A stretch of DNA of 64,000 nt from Belliella pelovolcani (GCF_900156785.1 NZ_FTOP01000007.1:62001-126000); one strand, 5' to 3'. Counted from the stretch's first letter, positions 1-7,243 are shown. The notes: generated from the letters alone by a model not told the origin. Made by a program: numbers and translations.

Positions 1-110
1 TCTAAATCTTTGCTTACTCCTTGAAGCCTTTTTTGAACACCGCCAATTGCAGAATAAAAATTTTCAGCATTAGCACCAATTAGAACATTTAATTTACCTG
101 TTGTTGACAT
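1..110 (-). CDS. Phage tail tape measure protein, N-terminal fragment (cut by window edge)
   Basis: Reading left from an ATG at 110-108 gives an open frame to the edge that starts MSTTGKLNVLIGANAENFYS. A short beta-strand of the type KLNVLIGA followed by an amphipathic helix is typical of the start of siphovirus tape measure proteins. The position directly downstream of the two tail chaperone frames is also where the tape measure gene normally lies. The protein sets tail length and is a scaffold for tail tube assembly. Only about 36 residues are visible, so the call rests on position and this short N-terminus. Confidence 0.75.
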   Translation of the reverse strand, partial: MSTTGKLNVLIGANAENFYSAIGGVQKRLQGVSKDL

Positions 111-118
111 TAAAAAAA

Positions 119-490
119 TCAGTTAAAAAATTTAAATTTTTGAATCAAATCTTGAAATTCTTCATTACTTATCTTAGTAATTTTTCTTTCACTATTTTTT
201 TCAAATTCCCAATTAAGGGGTAATATTTGACTGATTGATTTTTTCCTTTCTTTTTTATCAAGATTAGGTGTAATTGCTACAACTGATTGAAAGCGTGCAA
301 CTTCATACATTTTTTTAATCCTGTTATCATAACCCTTTGCAAGTGACCTAAATTCTTTAGGGGTTAAATCATAATAATCTTTAATTGATAAACCGATTTC
401 AAAAGCGAATGCCAATTCATCAAAAAAAATATTATCTTCTTCTGTTGTTGTTGAGGATGATGAAGATTTTATGTCTTCATCACCCCCTGA
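119..490 (-). CDS. Tail assembly chaperone, frameshift extension (gpGT-like T part)
   Basis: This frame is open from the slippery T-run at 490-497 down to a stop at 119 and has no convincing start of its own. The nearest candidate is a TTG at 415 without a clear ribosome site. Entered by a -1 shift from the upstream 102-aa frame, it adds about 123 residues: a Ser/Thr/Asp/Glu-rich linker followed by a helical domain ending in FKFFN. The fusion would be about 219 residues. Siphoviruses make such G and GT proteins in a fixed ratio to load the tape measure before tail tube polymerisation. The layout seen here (short frame, T-run, overlapping -1 frame, tape measure next) matches that arrangement. 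Confidence 0.75.
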   Translation of the reverse strand, partial: SGGDEDIKSSSSSTTTEEDNIFFDELAFAFEIGLSIKDYYDLTPKEFRSLAKGYDNRIKKMYEVARFQSVVAITPNLDKKERKKSISQILPLNWEFEKNSERKITKISNEEFQDLIQKFKFFN

Positions 491-777
491 AAAAAAACTG
501 AAATAATTCTTGTTGATTCATCAATAAAAGTTGCAAGGTTAATATTATCATCAATATAATTTTCAAAATCTTCTTGATTAGTATATTCAGATTTTTCATT
601 TAAAAATCTAACAGCCTCTAAATGACCTAGAAAAACCATATCAGTTAATTGTTGAGTTGACATATCATTTAATGTTGAAAGTCCTTTCCCTGCTTTTTTT
701 TCTATAAGTGTTAATACCCTTCTATTTATTCTAACAGGTATACTTTTTTCTTCTGTTATTTTGAAATATTCGACCAT
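469..777 (-). CDS. Tail assembly chaperone (gpG-like), 102 aa
   Basis: This is a small protein located between the tail tube gene and the tape measure, the standard place of the tail assembly chaperone in long-tailed phages. It starts with MVEYFKITEEKSIPVRINRR, has a helical middle with repeated acidic residues, and ends SVFFQGVMKT. The VFF codons are GTT TTT TTT, giving eight T in a row just six codons before the stop, which is where a programmed -1 frameshift would occur. It follows the tail tube terminator at 821-850. No specific sequence motif was recognised; the call comes from synteny and the frameshift layout. Confidence 0.72.
   Translation of the reverse strand: MVEYFKITEEKSIPVRINRRVLTLIEKKAGKGLSTLNDMSTQQLTDMVFLGHLEAVRFLNEKSEYTNQEDFENYIDDNINLATFIDESTRIISVFFQGVMKT
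490..496 (-). promoter_or_regulatory. Slippery heptamer T TTT TTT for -1 ribosomal frameshift
   Basis: On the minus strand the upstream frame reads TCA GTT TTT TTT CAG. Re-pairing one base back on T TTT TTT leads into TCA GGG GGT GAT, which stays open to 119. Both codons can re-pair perfectly after slippage. A GC-richer stretch (CAGGGGGTGATG) follows immediately, but a clear downstream stem was not established. Confidence 0.65.
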
Positions 778-820
778 ATTTATTTATTGTTTATATATTC
801 ATAATTAAATATTTAACAAT

Positions 821-850
821 AAAAAACCCTGCCATTATAAATAGCAGGGT
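821..850 (-). terminator. Rho-independent terminator after tail tube gene
   Basis: On the minus strand a perfect 7-bp stem (ACCCTGC/GCAGGGT) closes an 11-nt loop and runs into six T, followed by ATTGTTAA. It lies just after the stop of the tail tube gene and before the chaperone gene, so it should cut most transcripts after this abundant protein. The sequence after the T-run matches that after the capsid terminator at 3418-3448. Confidence 0.85.
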
Positions 851-876
851 AAAAATAAATATGTTTTATTATTTAA

Positions 877-1311
877 TTATGATACTGTTCCAAATGATAA
901 ACCACCATCAACCTGAAGTGTAAATGATCCAGTAGTTGTTGAATCCATACCAAAATCAGAACTTGCAGAAGATAGAAAACCTTTACCACTTATCACTTTT
1001 GAACCTACTACACCTGTACCAATAGAGAATCTAACAAGTTTACCTTGATAAGCAAGTTCCATTACATCTTGCTGAGATAAACCACCTGTTGGATCATAAA
1101 GAGTTTCGATATTAATTGTTGCTGTTGATCTAGTTGGTAAATATCTCCTTACAGGTACACCATTATCTACAGTTGTCTTTGAAGTAAATTCAATCATTTC
1201 TTTCTCAATCTCTATTGATCCACCAGTTTGACCCGCTAAAACCGTTACAGTATTACCAGTAACTGCATCATCACTAAGGGATATCAATATCTTATTACCG
1301 TCAATATTCAT
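877..1311 (-). CDS. Major tail tube protein, 144 aa
   Basis: This protein resembles TP901-1-type major tail proteins, which polymerise as hexameric rings to form the tail tube. It begins MNIDGNKILISLSDDAVTGN and is rich in Thr, Ser and Gly. It contains IEFTSKTTVDNGVPVRRYLP and the ending GSFTLQVDGGLSFG, the usual pattern of a single beta-barrel tube subunit with a long loop. The length suits the family. It sits between the tail terminator/completion gene and the tail chaperones. It is preceded by a conserved leader (1312-1370) shared with the capsid gene and followed by a strong terminator, which fits very high late expression. Confidence 0.85.
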   Translation of the reverse strand: MNIDGNKILISLSDDAVTGNTVTVLAGQTGGSIEIEKEMIEFTSKTTVDNGVPVRRYLPTRSTATINIETLYDPTGGLSQQDVMELAYQGKLVRFSIGTGVVGSKVISGKGFLSSASSDFGMDSTTTGSFTLQVDGGLSFGTVS

Positions 1312-1370
1312 TTATATATATATTTAAAAAATTTCAATGTTATTATTATTATTAATTAAAAAAATATCAA
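1312..1370 (-). promoter_or_regulatory. Conserved leader of the tail tube gene (candidate late promoter/5' UTR)
   Basis: Reading on the minus strand, the 59 nt before the tail tube ATG start with TTGATA, then TTTTTTTAATTAATA, an A/T spacer, TTGAAATTTTTTAAA and TATATATATAAATG. The leader of the capsid gene (4704-4763) has the same blocks in the same order at the same distance from its ATG. It overlaps the stop of the preceding gene. The match is visible by eye; a promoter role is inferred. Confidence 0.55.
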
Positions 1371-1759
1371 TTTACTTTATGTATAGAAAAATCTATTGAC
1401 CTATTAAATAATTCGGGTTTTTCTTCGTATTCATCTGTATAACTAATAAACCTAATTAAATCAATAAGTATATTATTATCATCATCAACTAATTCTTTAT
1501 AATCCAATAATTCTTTAATAATATCAACTGCATCTATAACTTCTTTATAATCTTCTGAAAAAATATGTAATCGTAATGTATATATATCCATAATAGATTT
1601 TGAATTTTTTGAATGATTTACATCTGTTAAGAAGATAGTGTACATCAATGCAGGTAATTTTTGTTTCTTGCTTGTCAATGGATGTATATTATCCCCAAAT
1701 ATTGATTTTAAATCTTCTGATTCGCTCAATACATTATATATGATTTCTTCTATACTCAT
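1367..1759 (-). CDS. Tail terminator/completion protein, DUF3168-like, 130 aa
   Basis: The protein begins MSIEEIIYNVLSESEDLKSI and continues with a pattern of LPALMYTIFLTDV...YTLRLHIFSEDYKEVIDAVDIIKELLD. This short alpha/beta fold with a 'P-h-h-h-Y' strand is typical of DUF3168 / gpU-like tail completion proteins, which cap the tail tube and join it to the head. Its place after the HK97 gp10-like gene and before the tail tube gene is the standard one. Its ATG overlaps the previous stop by one base (TAATG), indicating translational coupling. Its TGA stop lies inside the tail tube leader. Confidence 0.72.
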   Translation of the reverse strand: MSIEEIIYNVLSESEDLKSIFGDNIHPLTSKKQKLPALMYTIFLTDVNHSKNSKSIMDIYTLRLHIFSEDYKEVIDAVDIIKELLDYKELVDDDNNILIDLIRFISYTDEYEEKPELFNRSIDFSIHKVN

Positions 1760-2214
1760 TATACTTTATTTAAAAAATTCTTAAGTTCATCTTGAAATGT
1801 TTTCATAACCTTAGATGATGTATTTTGATATGCTCTACCTAGGAAGGGATTGGCTTTTACACCTTTAACAGATTTAACATATATTATTTTTCCACCTGAA
1901 GATTCAAATTTTAATTTAGTTTTTTTGGTTGGTACTCTATCATTTGTACCAAGTTCAATAAGATGGTGTGCAGGTGATTTGACATTAACAATCATAATGA
2001 ATTGTCCAAGCCTTGAAGATTTTCTTGCATTCCTAACTGTAATAGATTTTTTCATATATCCAGTATCTCTAGGTGCTTCTTTTCTAGCTTCTTTCTTCAC
2101 TTCATTAGCTCCTTTTCTTACAGCTTTTTTGATTACCTTATTCTGTGTATCTTCAGGTAACTTTCTTAGTTTTTTTAATAACTTCTGTGCATCAAGATCA
2201 AATTTAAATTTCAT
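1759..2214 (-). CDS. HK97 gp10-family head-tail/tail completion protein, 151 aa
   Basis: This small basic protein contains the family hallmarks KKAVRKGANEVKKEARKEAPRDTGYMKKSI, followed by a strand and AHHLIELGT. It ends with ANPFLGRAYQNTSSKVMKTFQDEL. The 'AP-x-DTG-x-hxxSI' and 'E-x-GT' motifs are characteristic of HK97 gp10-like proteins that help complete the tail or the head-tail interface. The length agrees with the family. The start overlaps the preceding stop by one base, so the four connector genes from 3087 down to 1367 are translated as a coupled block. Confidence 0.85.
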   Translation of the reverse strand: MKFKFDLDAQKLLKKLRKLPEDTQNKVIKKAVRKGANEVKKEARKEAPRDTGYMKKSITVRNARKSSRLGQFIMIVNVKSPAHHLIELGTNDRVPTKKTKLKFESSGGKIIYVKSVKGVKANPFLGRAYQNTSSKVMKTFQDELKNFLNKV

Positions 2215-2537
2215 TATTTATTTGATTTATATTGTGCTGTAATTTCAAGACCTTCTTTATATCCTATCTCTTTTATACCTTTGATTCTGTAATTTTTATC
2301 TTCAAAATCAATTATATAATTTGTATTTATATTTTCATCAAAATAAATTTTAAAAATAACTATGTCTGAATCAATAAGCTGTTTACCCTCATATTGCTCC
2401 CTATTTTGCCATTGATACTTAGAAGCAAAAAAATCTGAATATTTAACAAAGGTTTCCTTTAATTGCCCTACACTATTTTTTTCTTCAATAGGTTGGTATA
2501 GAGTAATTAGATATCGTAAATCTTCCAAGTGAATCAT
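2214..2537 (-). CDS. Head-tail adaptor / head closure protein, 107 aa
   Basis: The N-terminus MIHLEDLRYLITLYQP is followed by a 'VGQLKETFVKYSDFFASKYQ' region and the end 'YRIKGIKEIGYKEGLEITAQ'. This matches the small beta-barrel phage head-tail joining proteins (SPP1 gp16 / HK97 gp7 type), where residues of the form 'D-G-x-x-x-x-W' are replaced by Q-W-Q-N-R. It closes the connector after DNA packaging. It lies between the gp6-like connector and the gp10-like protein, separated from the former by a single base. Confidence 0.75.
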   Translation of the reverse strand: MIHLEDLRYLITLYQPIEEKNSVGQLKETFVKYSDFFASKYQWQNREQYEGKQLIDSDIVIFKIYFDENINTNYIIDFEDKNYRIKGIKEIGYKEGLEITAQYKSNK

Positions 2538-2538
2538 A

Positions 2539-3087
2539 TCAAAAAAATCTAATCTGCTTATAAGGTTGCAATAGCCTTTGTAATGTTTTATCTAAACTAA
2601 CTATTGATTTACCTACAATTAATGAACCTCTGTATTGATATAAATCAGTTAGTAAAATTAATCCAGCTTGCTTAATTGTAGATGGTAAATCATTTGAAGA
2701 TTCAAATCCTTTTTTATATACAATTTGAATGCTTGTATATAATGAAGGTAGCAAAGTAAATTTTAAATACTCATCACTATTTATGTAATTATATTCTTGT
2801 GAATCAATAACATTATTACCATTGAAAAACTTAACATCAACAATACTATATATAGGTGAATTAGGGAAATAAATTTCTTCATTCTCTTTTATATTTTCAA
2901 AAATAGATAGTGTATATTCTGTATCTACTAAATCTTTATCTAATTCATTTTCAATAGTATCTGTTACTACTTGAAGTAAAGAATATATATAAATATCTTC
3001 GTGGTTATGTAATATCCTTAAATGCTGTTTAGCTTCTTCAAGTTGAATAAGTGTTTCATTACTTTTCTTTACTACCTTAGCAATCAT
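2539..3087 (-). CDS. Head-tail connector protein, HK97 gp6-like, 182 aa
   Basis: The pattern is ITLEEAK-like: 'TLIQLEEAKQHLRILHNHEDIYIYSLLQVVTDTIENEL', then a beta region and 'IKQAGLILLTDLYQYRGSLIVG'. Helical proteins with 'L-x-x-A-K-x-x-L-R-h-x-x-x-x-D/E-D' at the start and 'A-h-h-h-h-x-x-L-Y-x-x-R' at the end are gp6/gp15 connector proteins that attach to the portal ring. The ATG overlaps the stop of the small gene at 3087-3263 (TAATG). Confidence 0.8.
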   Translation of the reverse strand: MIAKVVKKSNETLIQLEEAKQHLRILHNHEDIYIYSLLQVVTDTIENELDKDLVDTEYTLSIFENIKENEEIYFPNSPIYSIVDVKFFNGNNVIDSQEYNYINSDEYLKFTLLPSLYTSIQIVYKKGFESSNDLPSTIKQAGLILLTDLYQYRGSLIVGKSIVSLDKTLQRLLQPYKQIRFF

Positions 3088-3263
3088 TATTTTTTACCTT
3101 TATTTTTTTTAGGTTTAATTTCTTCTTTTTCTTCATCTAAATAAATGAAATCATTATGAGGTTTTATATATTTTTCAATCTCTTCTTCAGTTAGTTCCAA
3201 TACCTGATTTTTGAAATGCCCACTAGTGAAATGAGGTTTAATTATTCTTATTATCTTTTTCAT
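3087..3263 (-). CDS. Small phage structural-region protein, 58 aa, unknown function
   Basis: This ORF starts at ATG 3263-3261 inside the end of the previous gene and ends TAA at 3089-3087, overlapping the start of the connector gene. It reads MKKIIRIIKPHFTSGHFKN, then an acidic helix with LELTEEEIEKYIKP, and ends in a lysine-rich tail (PKKNKGKK). Short proteins with a 'LTEEE...YI' segment often lie between capsid and connector genes in HK97-like phages. The function is not known. Tight overlap with both neighbours argues that it is real. Confidence 0.6.
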   Translation of the reverse strand: MKKIIRIIKPHFTSGHFKNQVLELTEEEIEKYIKPHNDFIYLDEEKEEIKPKKNKGKK

Positions 3264-3393
3264 CTTGTTCTTTATTTAATTCAGTACTAATTTTTTCAAT
3301 AACATCTTGAATAGTTTTAATTTCAAGTTGATTAAATACTTCGTGTTTAACTGCTTTTTCTAAAGCATAAATTAATAATTGTAGATTTTCCAT
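3238..3393 (-). CDS. Hypothetical phage protein, 51 aa
   Basis: The best start is ATG 3393-3391 (MENLQLLIYALEKAVKHEVF). The longer open frame upstream runs through the capsid terminator and is unlikely to be translated. The product is helical, with a charged C-terminal tail rich in Lys, Glu, Asp and Asn. It is the first gene after the capsid terminator and overlaps the next small gene by 26 bases. No family was recognised. Confidence 0.5.
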   Translation of the reverse strand: MENLQLLIYALEKAVKHEVFNQLEIKTIQDVIEKISTELNKEQDEKDNKNN

Positions 3394-3417
3394 ATTAATA
3401 AGTAAAAAATTAACAAT

Positions 3418-3448
3418 AAAAAAAGGTGGTATTATTAACACCACCTTT
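3418..3448 (-). terminator. Rho-independent terminator after major capsid gene
   Basis: On the minus strand the stem AAAGGTGGT / ACCACCTTT (9 bp, perfect, 9-nt loop) is followed by a run of seven T and ATTGTTAA. It lies about 20 bases after the capsid stop. The same TTTTTTATTGTTAA string follows the tail tube terminator at 821-850. Confidence 0.88.
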
Positions 3449-3470
3449 ATTATATATATTATAATATATA

Positions 3471-4703
3471 TTATGCATCAATATCTTTGGATACTGCTTT
3501 TGCTTCAGGTCTTAAATCTTTAAGATCCCAATACGATCCAACGTTCATCACAGTCTGACCAAATTGTGATCTAGTGTATGGATCAACAAGTATCTCAATA
3601 GCACCCCAACCAGCAACAATTGACTCTGACCAATCACCAAAAGCCATTGCAGAAAGTCCAGTTCCTGTACCTTTAGTTAGATTAGAAGGTACTCGGTTTG
3701 AAACTACAAAATCAAAACCATCAAGTTTACCATCCTGAAGAACAAATCTTCCAGATCCTGAATCCATTTTCAATGTTTTCAAGAATGAATGTAAATCATA
3801 GTTAATAAGGTATTTACCATTAGCAACATCCGCTTCTGCTTTACCTACTTTTTCCACAAATTCTTGGACTTTAGCATAATCAATTGCACCACCATTAACA
3901 CCCATCTCTACAGGTAATACATCTGCACCAAGAAGATATTCAATATATTTTTCGTCCAATGCTTTTTGAATTGATTTTTGAATTTCATTTCTCAAATATG
4001 CCTCAACATCTGCACTAGATTGAATTAACAACTGATTAGATACATTCATTCTAGTAGCTAATCTGTTTGGTCTTAATTCAATTTGTCCAACATTATGAGA
4101 TTGTGCACTTACTTCACCATTTTCTGTATACCAAGCTGAAGTAACTTTACCACCTTTAGGTAAATCAAGATTACCAGTCAATCCAAGGAATCTTGTTGCT
4201 CCCATCTTGTCTAATAAAGAACCCTCAAACAAAGATTCAATTATACCACCTTTAGCAGTTTCAACAAGATTACCACCCTTAGCACCATCATCACCAGTTA
4301 CCGTAAAGTTTCTAAAATTAGATGGTATATATACTGCATTAGCATTTACCGCTACACCTGCATTTCTTAATTCTTTTTCTCCTTCAGCTTGTGCTTCAGC
4401 ATATACACCATCAACTTTACCAGTTCTAACTGCATTGATATGCCCCATAATGGTATATGCTTCTTTAGACTTATCAGTCTTAATTGATGGTGCATTATTA
4501 GCCATTCTAGCCTCGAAAGCTTCTACATTTTCAGCATCAGTTATTTTAACCTTAAGATCTTCAATATCTTTATATTTGTCATTAAATTTGGTCTGCTCAT
4601 CAGCAGATAAATCTCTTTTTTCTGTTTTTGCAGTTTCAAGAATACCTTTCATTTCAGTTTCTAATTCTGCTAGTTTTTTTCTAAGTTCAACACTTTTTTT
4701 CAT
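3471..4703 (-). CDS. Major capsid protein, HK97 fold, 410 aa
   Basis: The protein is a typical HK97-family capsid precursor. Residues 1 to about 100 form a charged, coiled-coil 'delta' scaffold (MKKSVELRKKLAELETEM..., DLSADEQTKFNDKYKDIEDL), which the prohead protease should remove. The shell domain follows, including GGNLVETAKGGIIESLFEGSLL, RMNVSNQLLIQSSADVEAYL and the C-terminal AFGDWSESIVAGWGAIEILVDPYT. The gene follows the protease in the expected order, has its own conserved leader at 4704-4763 and ends before a strong terminator, both fitting high-level late expression. The length matches unprocessed HK97-type capsids. Confidence 0.93.
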   Translation of the reverse strand: MKKSVELRKKLAELETEMKGILETAKTEKRDLSADEQTKFNDKYKDIEDLKVKITDAENVEAFEARMANNAPSIKTDKSKEAYTIMGHINAVRTGKVDGVYAEAQAEGEKELRNAGVAVNANAVYIPSNFRNFTVTGDDGAKGGNLVETAKGGIIESLFEGSLLDKMGATRFLGLTGNLDLPKGGKVTSAWYTENGEVSAQSHNVGQIELRPNRLATRMNVSNQLLIQSSADVEAYLRNEIQKSIQKALDEKYIEYLLGADVLPVEMGVNGGAIDYAKVQEFVEKVGKAEADVANGKYLINYDLHSFLKTLKMDSGSGRFVLQDGKLDGFDFVVSNRVPSNLTKGTGTGLSAMAFGDWSESIVAGWGAIEILVDPYTRSQFGQTVMNVGSYWDLKDLRPEAKAVSKDIDA

Positions 4704-4763
4704 CTATATGTATATTTTAAAAAATTCAAATAATTTTATATATATTAATTAAAAAACTATCAA
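4704..4763 (-). promoter_or_regulatory. Conserved leader of the capsid gene (candidate late promoter/5' UTR)
   Basis: The 60 nt before the capsid ATG on the minus strand read TTGATAGTTTTTTAATTAAT, an A/T spacer, TTGAATTTTTTAAAATATA and CATATAGATG. They match the tail tube leader block for block. The leader begins just after the stop of the protease gene. Whether it is a promoter, a translation enhancer or an RNA-processing site cannot be told from sequence alone. Confidence 0.55.
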
Positions 4764-4766
4764 TAA

Positions 4767-5372
4767 TTATATTGATATAATCTTTAACTTATTCTCATAT
4801 TTATTATAATTTATTTCAACAGTTTCTTCAACCTTATCTAATTCATCTTTAATTGAATCAAAATTTCTTATTGAAGTATCTTCATAGGCTGGATTTGTCA
4901 CTACAGAAACATCATATATACCTTTGAAACTTGTGATAGTTCTGAAATATTTATTATCTCTTTTTTCCCACTTATCACCACCTTCTGATATGTTGAATGC
5001 AAAAGATGATTTATTTATATTACCCTTTTGAATATTTCTATATAAATCTTTTATATAACTTATTTCTTCATCAACTTCAAAAGAATAAAATAAACCAGTA
5101 TCATCAACCTTTATTTCAAGTGTATCAACTGAATCGTTTTTTCTAGCCAAAACATAATTTGCATTATGGTTGAATAATGCAACAACATCCGATAAATCGG
5201 TATCTTCATTAATTGCACTTCTATCAATTGTTTCAAAAAAACCGCCTAAATCTTTACTTAGTGTATTGAATTTCAATGCATATGCTCTTATATATTTTTT
5301 ACCATCTTCTTCAATGGCTCTATATTCTATATTATCTATATATCTTAATTCTTTATTCATCATCATCTTCAT
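4767..5372 (-). CDS. Prohead protease, HK97 family (U35), about 201 aa
   Basis: This serine protease cleaves the capsid scaffold domain during prohead maturation. Visible motifs are the early 'YIRAYALKFNTLSKDLGGFFETIDRSAI' block, the catalytic His in 'VVALFNHN' and the catalytic Ser in 'NKSSFAFNI', then 'GIYDVSVVTNPAYEDTSI' near the C-terminus. This is the classic HK97 protease order. The frame overlaps the portal gene's end by about 20 bases if the first ATG is used; downstream Met codons at 5366, 5363 and 5360 are alternatives. It lies between portal and capsid as expected. Confidence 0.9.
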   Translation of the reverse strand: MKMMMNKELRYIDNIEYRAIEEDGKKYIRAYALKFNTLSKDLGGFFETIDRSAINEDTDLSDVVALFNHNANYVLARKNDSVDTLEIKVDDTGLFYSFEVDEEISYIKDLYRNIQKGNINKSSFAFNISEGGDKWEKRDNKYFRTITSFKGIYDVSVVTNPAYEDTSIRNFDSIKDELDKVEETVEINYNKYENKLKIISI

Positions 5373-6579
5373 TTAATTCTGATTCATTTAATTCTGCTTT
5401 ACTATATTCATTTCTTGCTTTTGAATCCCAAAATCTATTTACAATACTCTTTGGTATTAGATTACCCATTATATAGGTATCACCCTTTATATCACTTGGT
5501 AAATCTTCCAATTCTCTTATCTCTTCTGGAGATATAGATCCAAGGTAGAATAATGATTTGTAAAATTCTCCCCTACTCTTTGAATCACCTCTAAGTATAG
5601 CATTGACCATTATCTTTACATATACATCATTTAATAATTCATCTTTAGTAAGTAGTTTACTATTTATTTCTTGTTCAATCTTGGTAATAAGAGGTAATAA
5701 AGAGGTTTGATAAAATCTAATATTGTCTGCTTCTACACCTGTAGATGTGTTCTTTTCTGCCATCAACATAAATGGTGGAAGGTTCAACATATTAGCAATT
5801 TCTTCAGTTTCAAATTTTCTACTTTCAAGAAATCTTGTTTGGCTTGGATCAAGATTTATATTATCCAACTTCATCCCATCTTCAAGAAAGATGATTCTTT
5901 TACCACCTTTACCAGAAAAATTATTTTGAAGTTCATCTCTAAGTCTATCCCTTTGTTCTTTTTTTAATGGCTTGTCATAAGTAATAGATCCCTTTATTGA
6001 ACTTGCTTCACCAGTATATACCTTATTGGTATAATCAATCGCATTTATATTTATATTTAAATTTCTTTTGAAATTATTAACTACATCTATACCAAGATAT
6101 CCAGTACCTATGTTTTTAAAATGTAATAAATCATCGTTTAATATTGGAGATTTATCATCAAACTTAAAATAAAGTTTATCATTATATAGGATTGCTTCAA
6201 CAGAAGTATATTCAATAATTGTTAATGATATTATATTACTTCTTTCATCTCTATTTATTTTTGCAAATGAATTACCTTTGATCAACATAATCATTACCAT
6301 TGTATTGATAAACTCATAAGCAGATTGGTAATTATTAGGTTTATTCTTCAACAAAAAATAAAGATCATTCTTAAGTGTTTCTTTTCCTTTATATAACTTA
6401 ATGGGTAAACTTGCAATTGTATTGCTTATTATGTTTACACCTCTGTAGAATGATGCAATAGATAAAGCAGATTGATGATTTATATTACTATTAATACCTA
6501 AATCATCAATACTTATAATATCAGGAAATTCAAGTTTTGAAAAACCAAATCCAAAAAATTTTGAAATATTCATATTCAA
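5353..6579 (-). CDS. Portal protein, HK97 family, about 408 aa
   Basis: The portal forms the dodecameric ring through which DNA is packaged. Recognisable segments are 'SALSIASFYRGVNIISNTIASLPIKLYKG' near the N-terminus, 'YQSAYEFINTMVMIMLIKGNSFAKI' and 'LLHFKNIGTGYLGIDVV'. The conserved 'EDGMKLDNINLDPSQTRFLESRKFETEEIANMLNLPPFML' block, typical of HK97 portals, follows. The C-terminus is acidic (ELNESELNEDDDE). A second Met two codons in could be the start. The gene is separated from the terminase by the lysis genes, which is unusual. Confidence 0.92.
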   Translation of the reverse strand: MNMNISKFFGFGFSKLEFPDIISIDDLGINSNINHQSALSIASFYRGVNIISNTIASLPIKLYKGKETLKNDLYFLLKNKPNNYQSAYEFINTMVMIMLIKGNSFAKINRDERSNIISLTIIEYTSVEAILYNDKLYFKFDDKSPILNDDLLHFKNIGTGYLGIDVVNNFKRNLNININAIDYTNKVYTGEASSIKGSITYDKPLKKEQRDRLRDELQNNFSGKGGKRIIFLEDGMKLDNINLDPSQTRFLESRKFETEEIANMLNLPPFMLMAEKNTSTGVEADNIRFYQTSLLPLITKIEQEINSKLLTKDELLNDVYVKIMVNAILRGDSKSRGEFYKSLFYLGSISPEEIRELEDLPSDIKGDTYIMGNLIPKSIVNRFWDSKARNEYSKAELNESELNEDDDE

Positions 6580-6610
6580 TAATTAAAAATTAATCAATTC
6601 TTTATTCTTA

Positions 6611-7060
6611 TTAATCAAGATTGAAATATAATTCAGCTTCTTCTTTTCTTCTATTTATTAAACCATTAAGTACTTTACCACCTGCTTTATTCCATCTTAA
6701 AAATTGATCTCTTATCAATGGATCATTTGGATTTTTATTTACCAATTTCAAAAGGGTTGATGATTTGAAATTTCCTAACCCTACATTATATGCGAAAGAA
6801 ACTAATGCGCTAAACTGATTATGATTTAAACCAACCTTAATAGATTTAATAACCCCTTCTTCAAAGTGTTTGATGATATTGTTAAAAAGATTTACCGCTC
6901 TTTCCTTGGTAATCTTATCACCTTGCTTTACAGGTGTACCATCTTCATATCTTGTGTTTCCATATCCGATTGTCCAAACCTTAGCAGGACATAAATAAGC
7001 CTCTAATTTCAGCCCCTCATATTTATGTAATAGATTAACACCTTTTTCATTAATTTTCAT
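6611..7060 (-). CDS. Phage endolysin, GH24 lysozyme, 149 aa
   Basis: This muramidase should cleave peptidoglycan at lysis. It has the T4-lysozyme-type active-site block 'LHKYEGLKLEAYLCPAKVWTIGYGNT', with the catalytic Glu at residue 15 and the conserved Thr of TIGYG. As in many lambdoid endolysins, a Cys takes the place of the T4 Asp. Further family segments are 'LNHNQFSALVSFAYNVGLGNFKSSTLL' and the C-terminal 'GLINRRKEEAELY'. There is no signal peptide, so export depends on a holin, and one is encoded just upstream. The ATG lies within the end of the 57-aa ORF at 7050-7223. Confidence 0.92.
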   Translation of the reverse strand: MKINEKGVNLLHKYEGLKLEAYLCPAKVWTIGYGNTRYEDGTPVKQGDKITKERAVNLFNNIIKHFEEGVIKSIKVGLNHNQFSALVSFAYNVGLGNFKSSTLLKLVNKNPNDPLIRDQFLRWNKAGGKVLNGLINRRKEEAELYFNLD

Positions 7061-7223
7061 TTAAAAAATTTTCTATTTTATTAATTTGATTATGAGTTAA
7101 AAAATTATATTGTTCATCTTTATATATAAGTGTTGAAATAATCTTTATTATTTGTTCATTAGAAAAATTATAAACATTATTATTCAAAAAATCTAAAACA
7201 ATATTATAATTTATATTATCCAT
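7050..7223 (-). CDS. Hypothetical 57-aa protein between holin and endolysin
   Basis: The frame starts at ATG 7223-7221 (MDNINYNIVLDFLNNNVYNF) and stops at 7052-7050, overlapping the lysozyme start by 11 bases. It is rich in Asn, Ile and Lys and predicted helical, and it shows no membrane segment. Its place inside the lysis cassette suggests a lysis accessory role, but no known antiholin or spanin motif is present. The coupling with the lysozyme start supports it being translated. Confidence 0.5.
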   Translation of the reverse strand: MDNINYNIVLDFLNNNVYNFSNEQIIKIISTLIYKDEQYNFLTHNQINKIENFLNEN

Positions 7224-7243
7224 TTAGTTAATGTAAAAAATAC

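Noticed and set aside
1850-2242. 130-aa plus-strand frame in the phage region
   Set aside because: It lies entirely opposite the HK97 gp10-like gene, whose family motifs are clear; the plus-strand product is a hydrophobic shadow without any motif.
4207-4752. 181-aa plus-strand frame opposite the capsid gene
   Set aside because: It is an antisense shadow of the capsid coding region; its composition is the reverse-complement pattern of the real gene.
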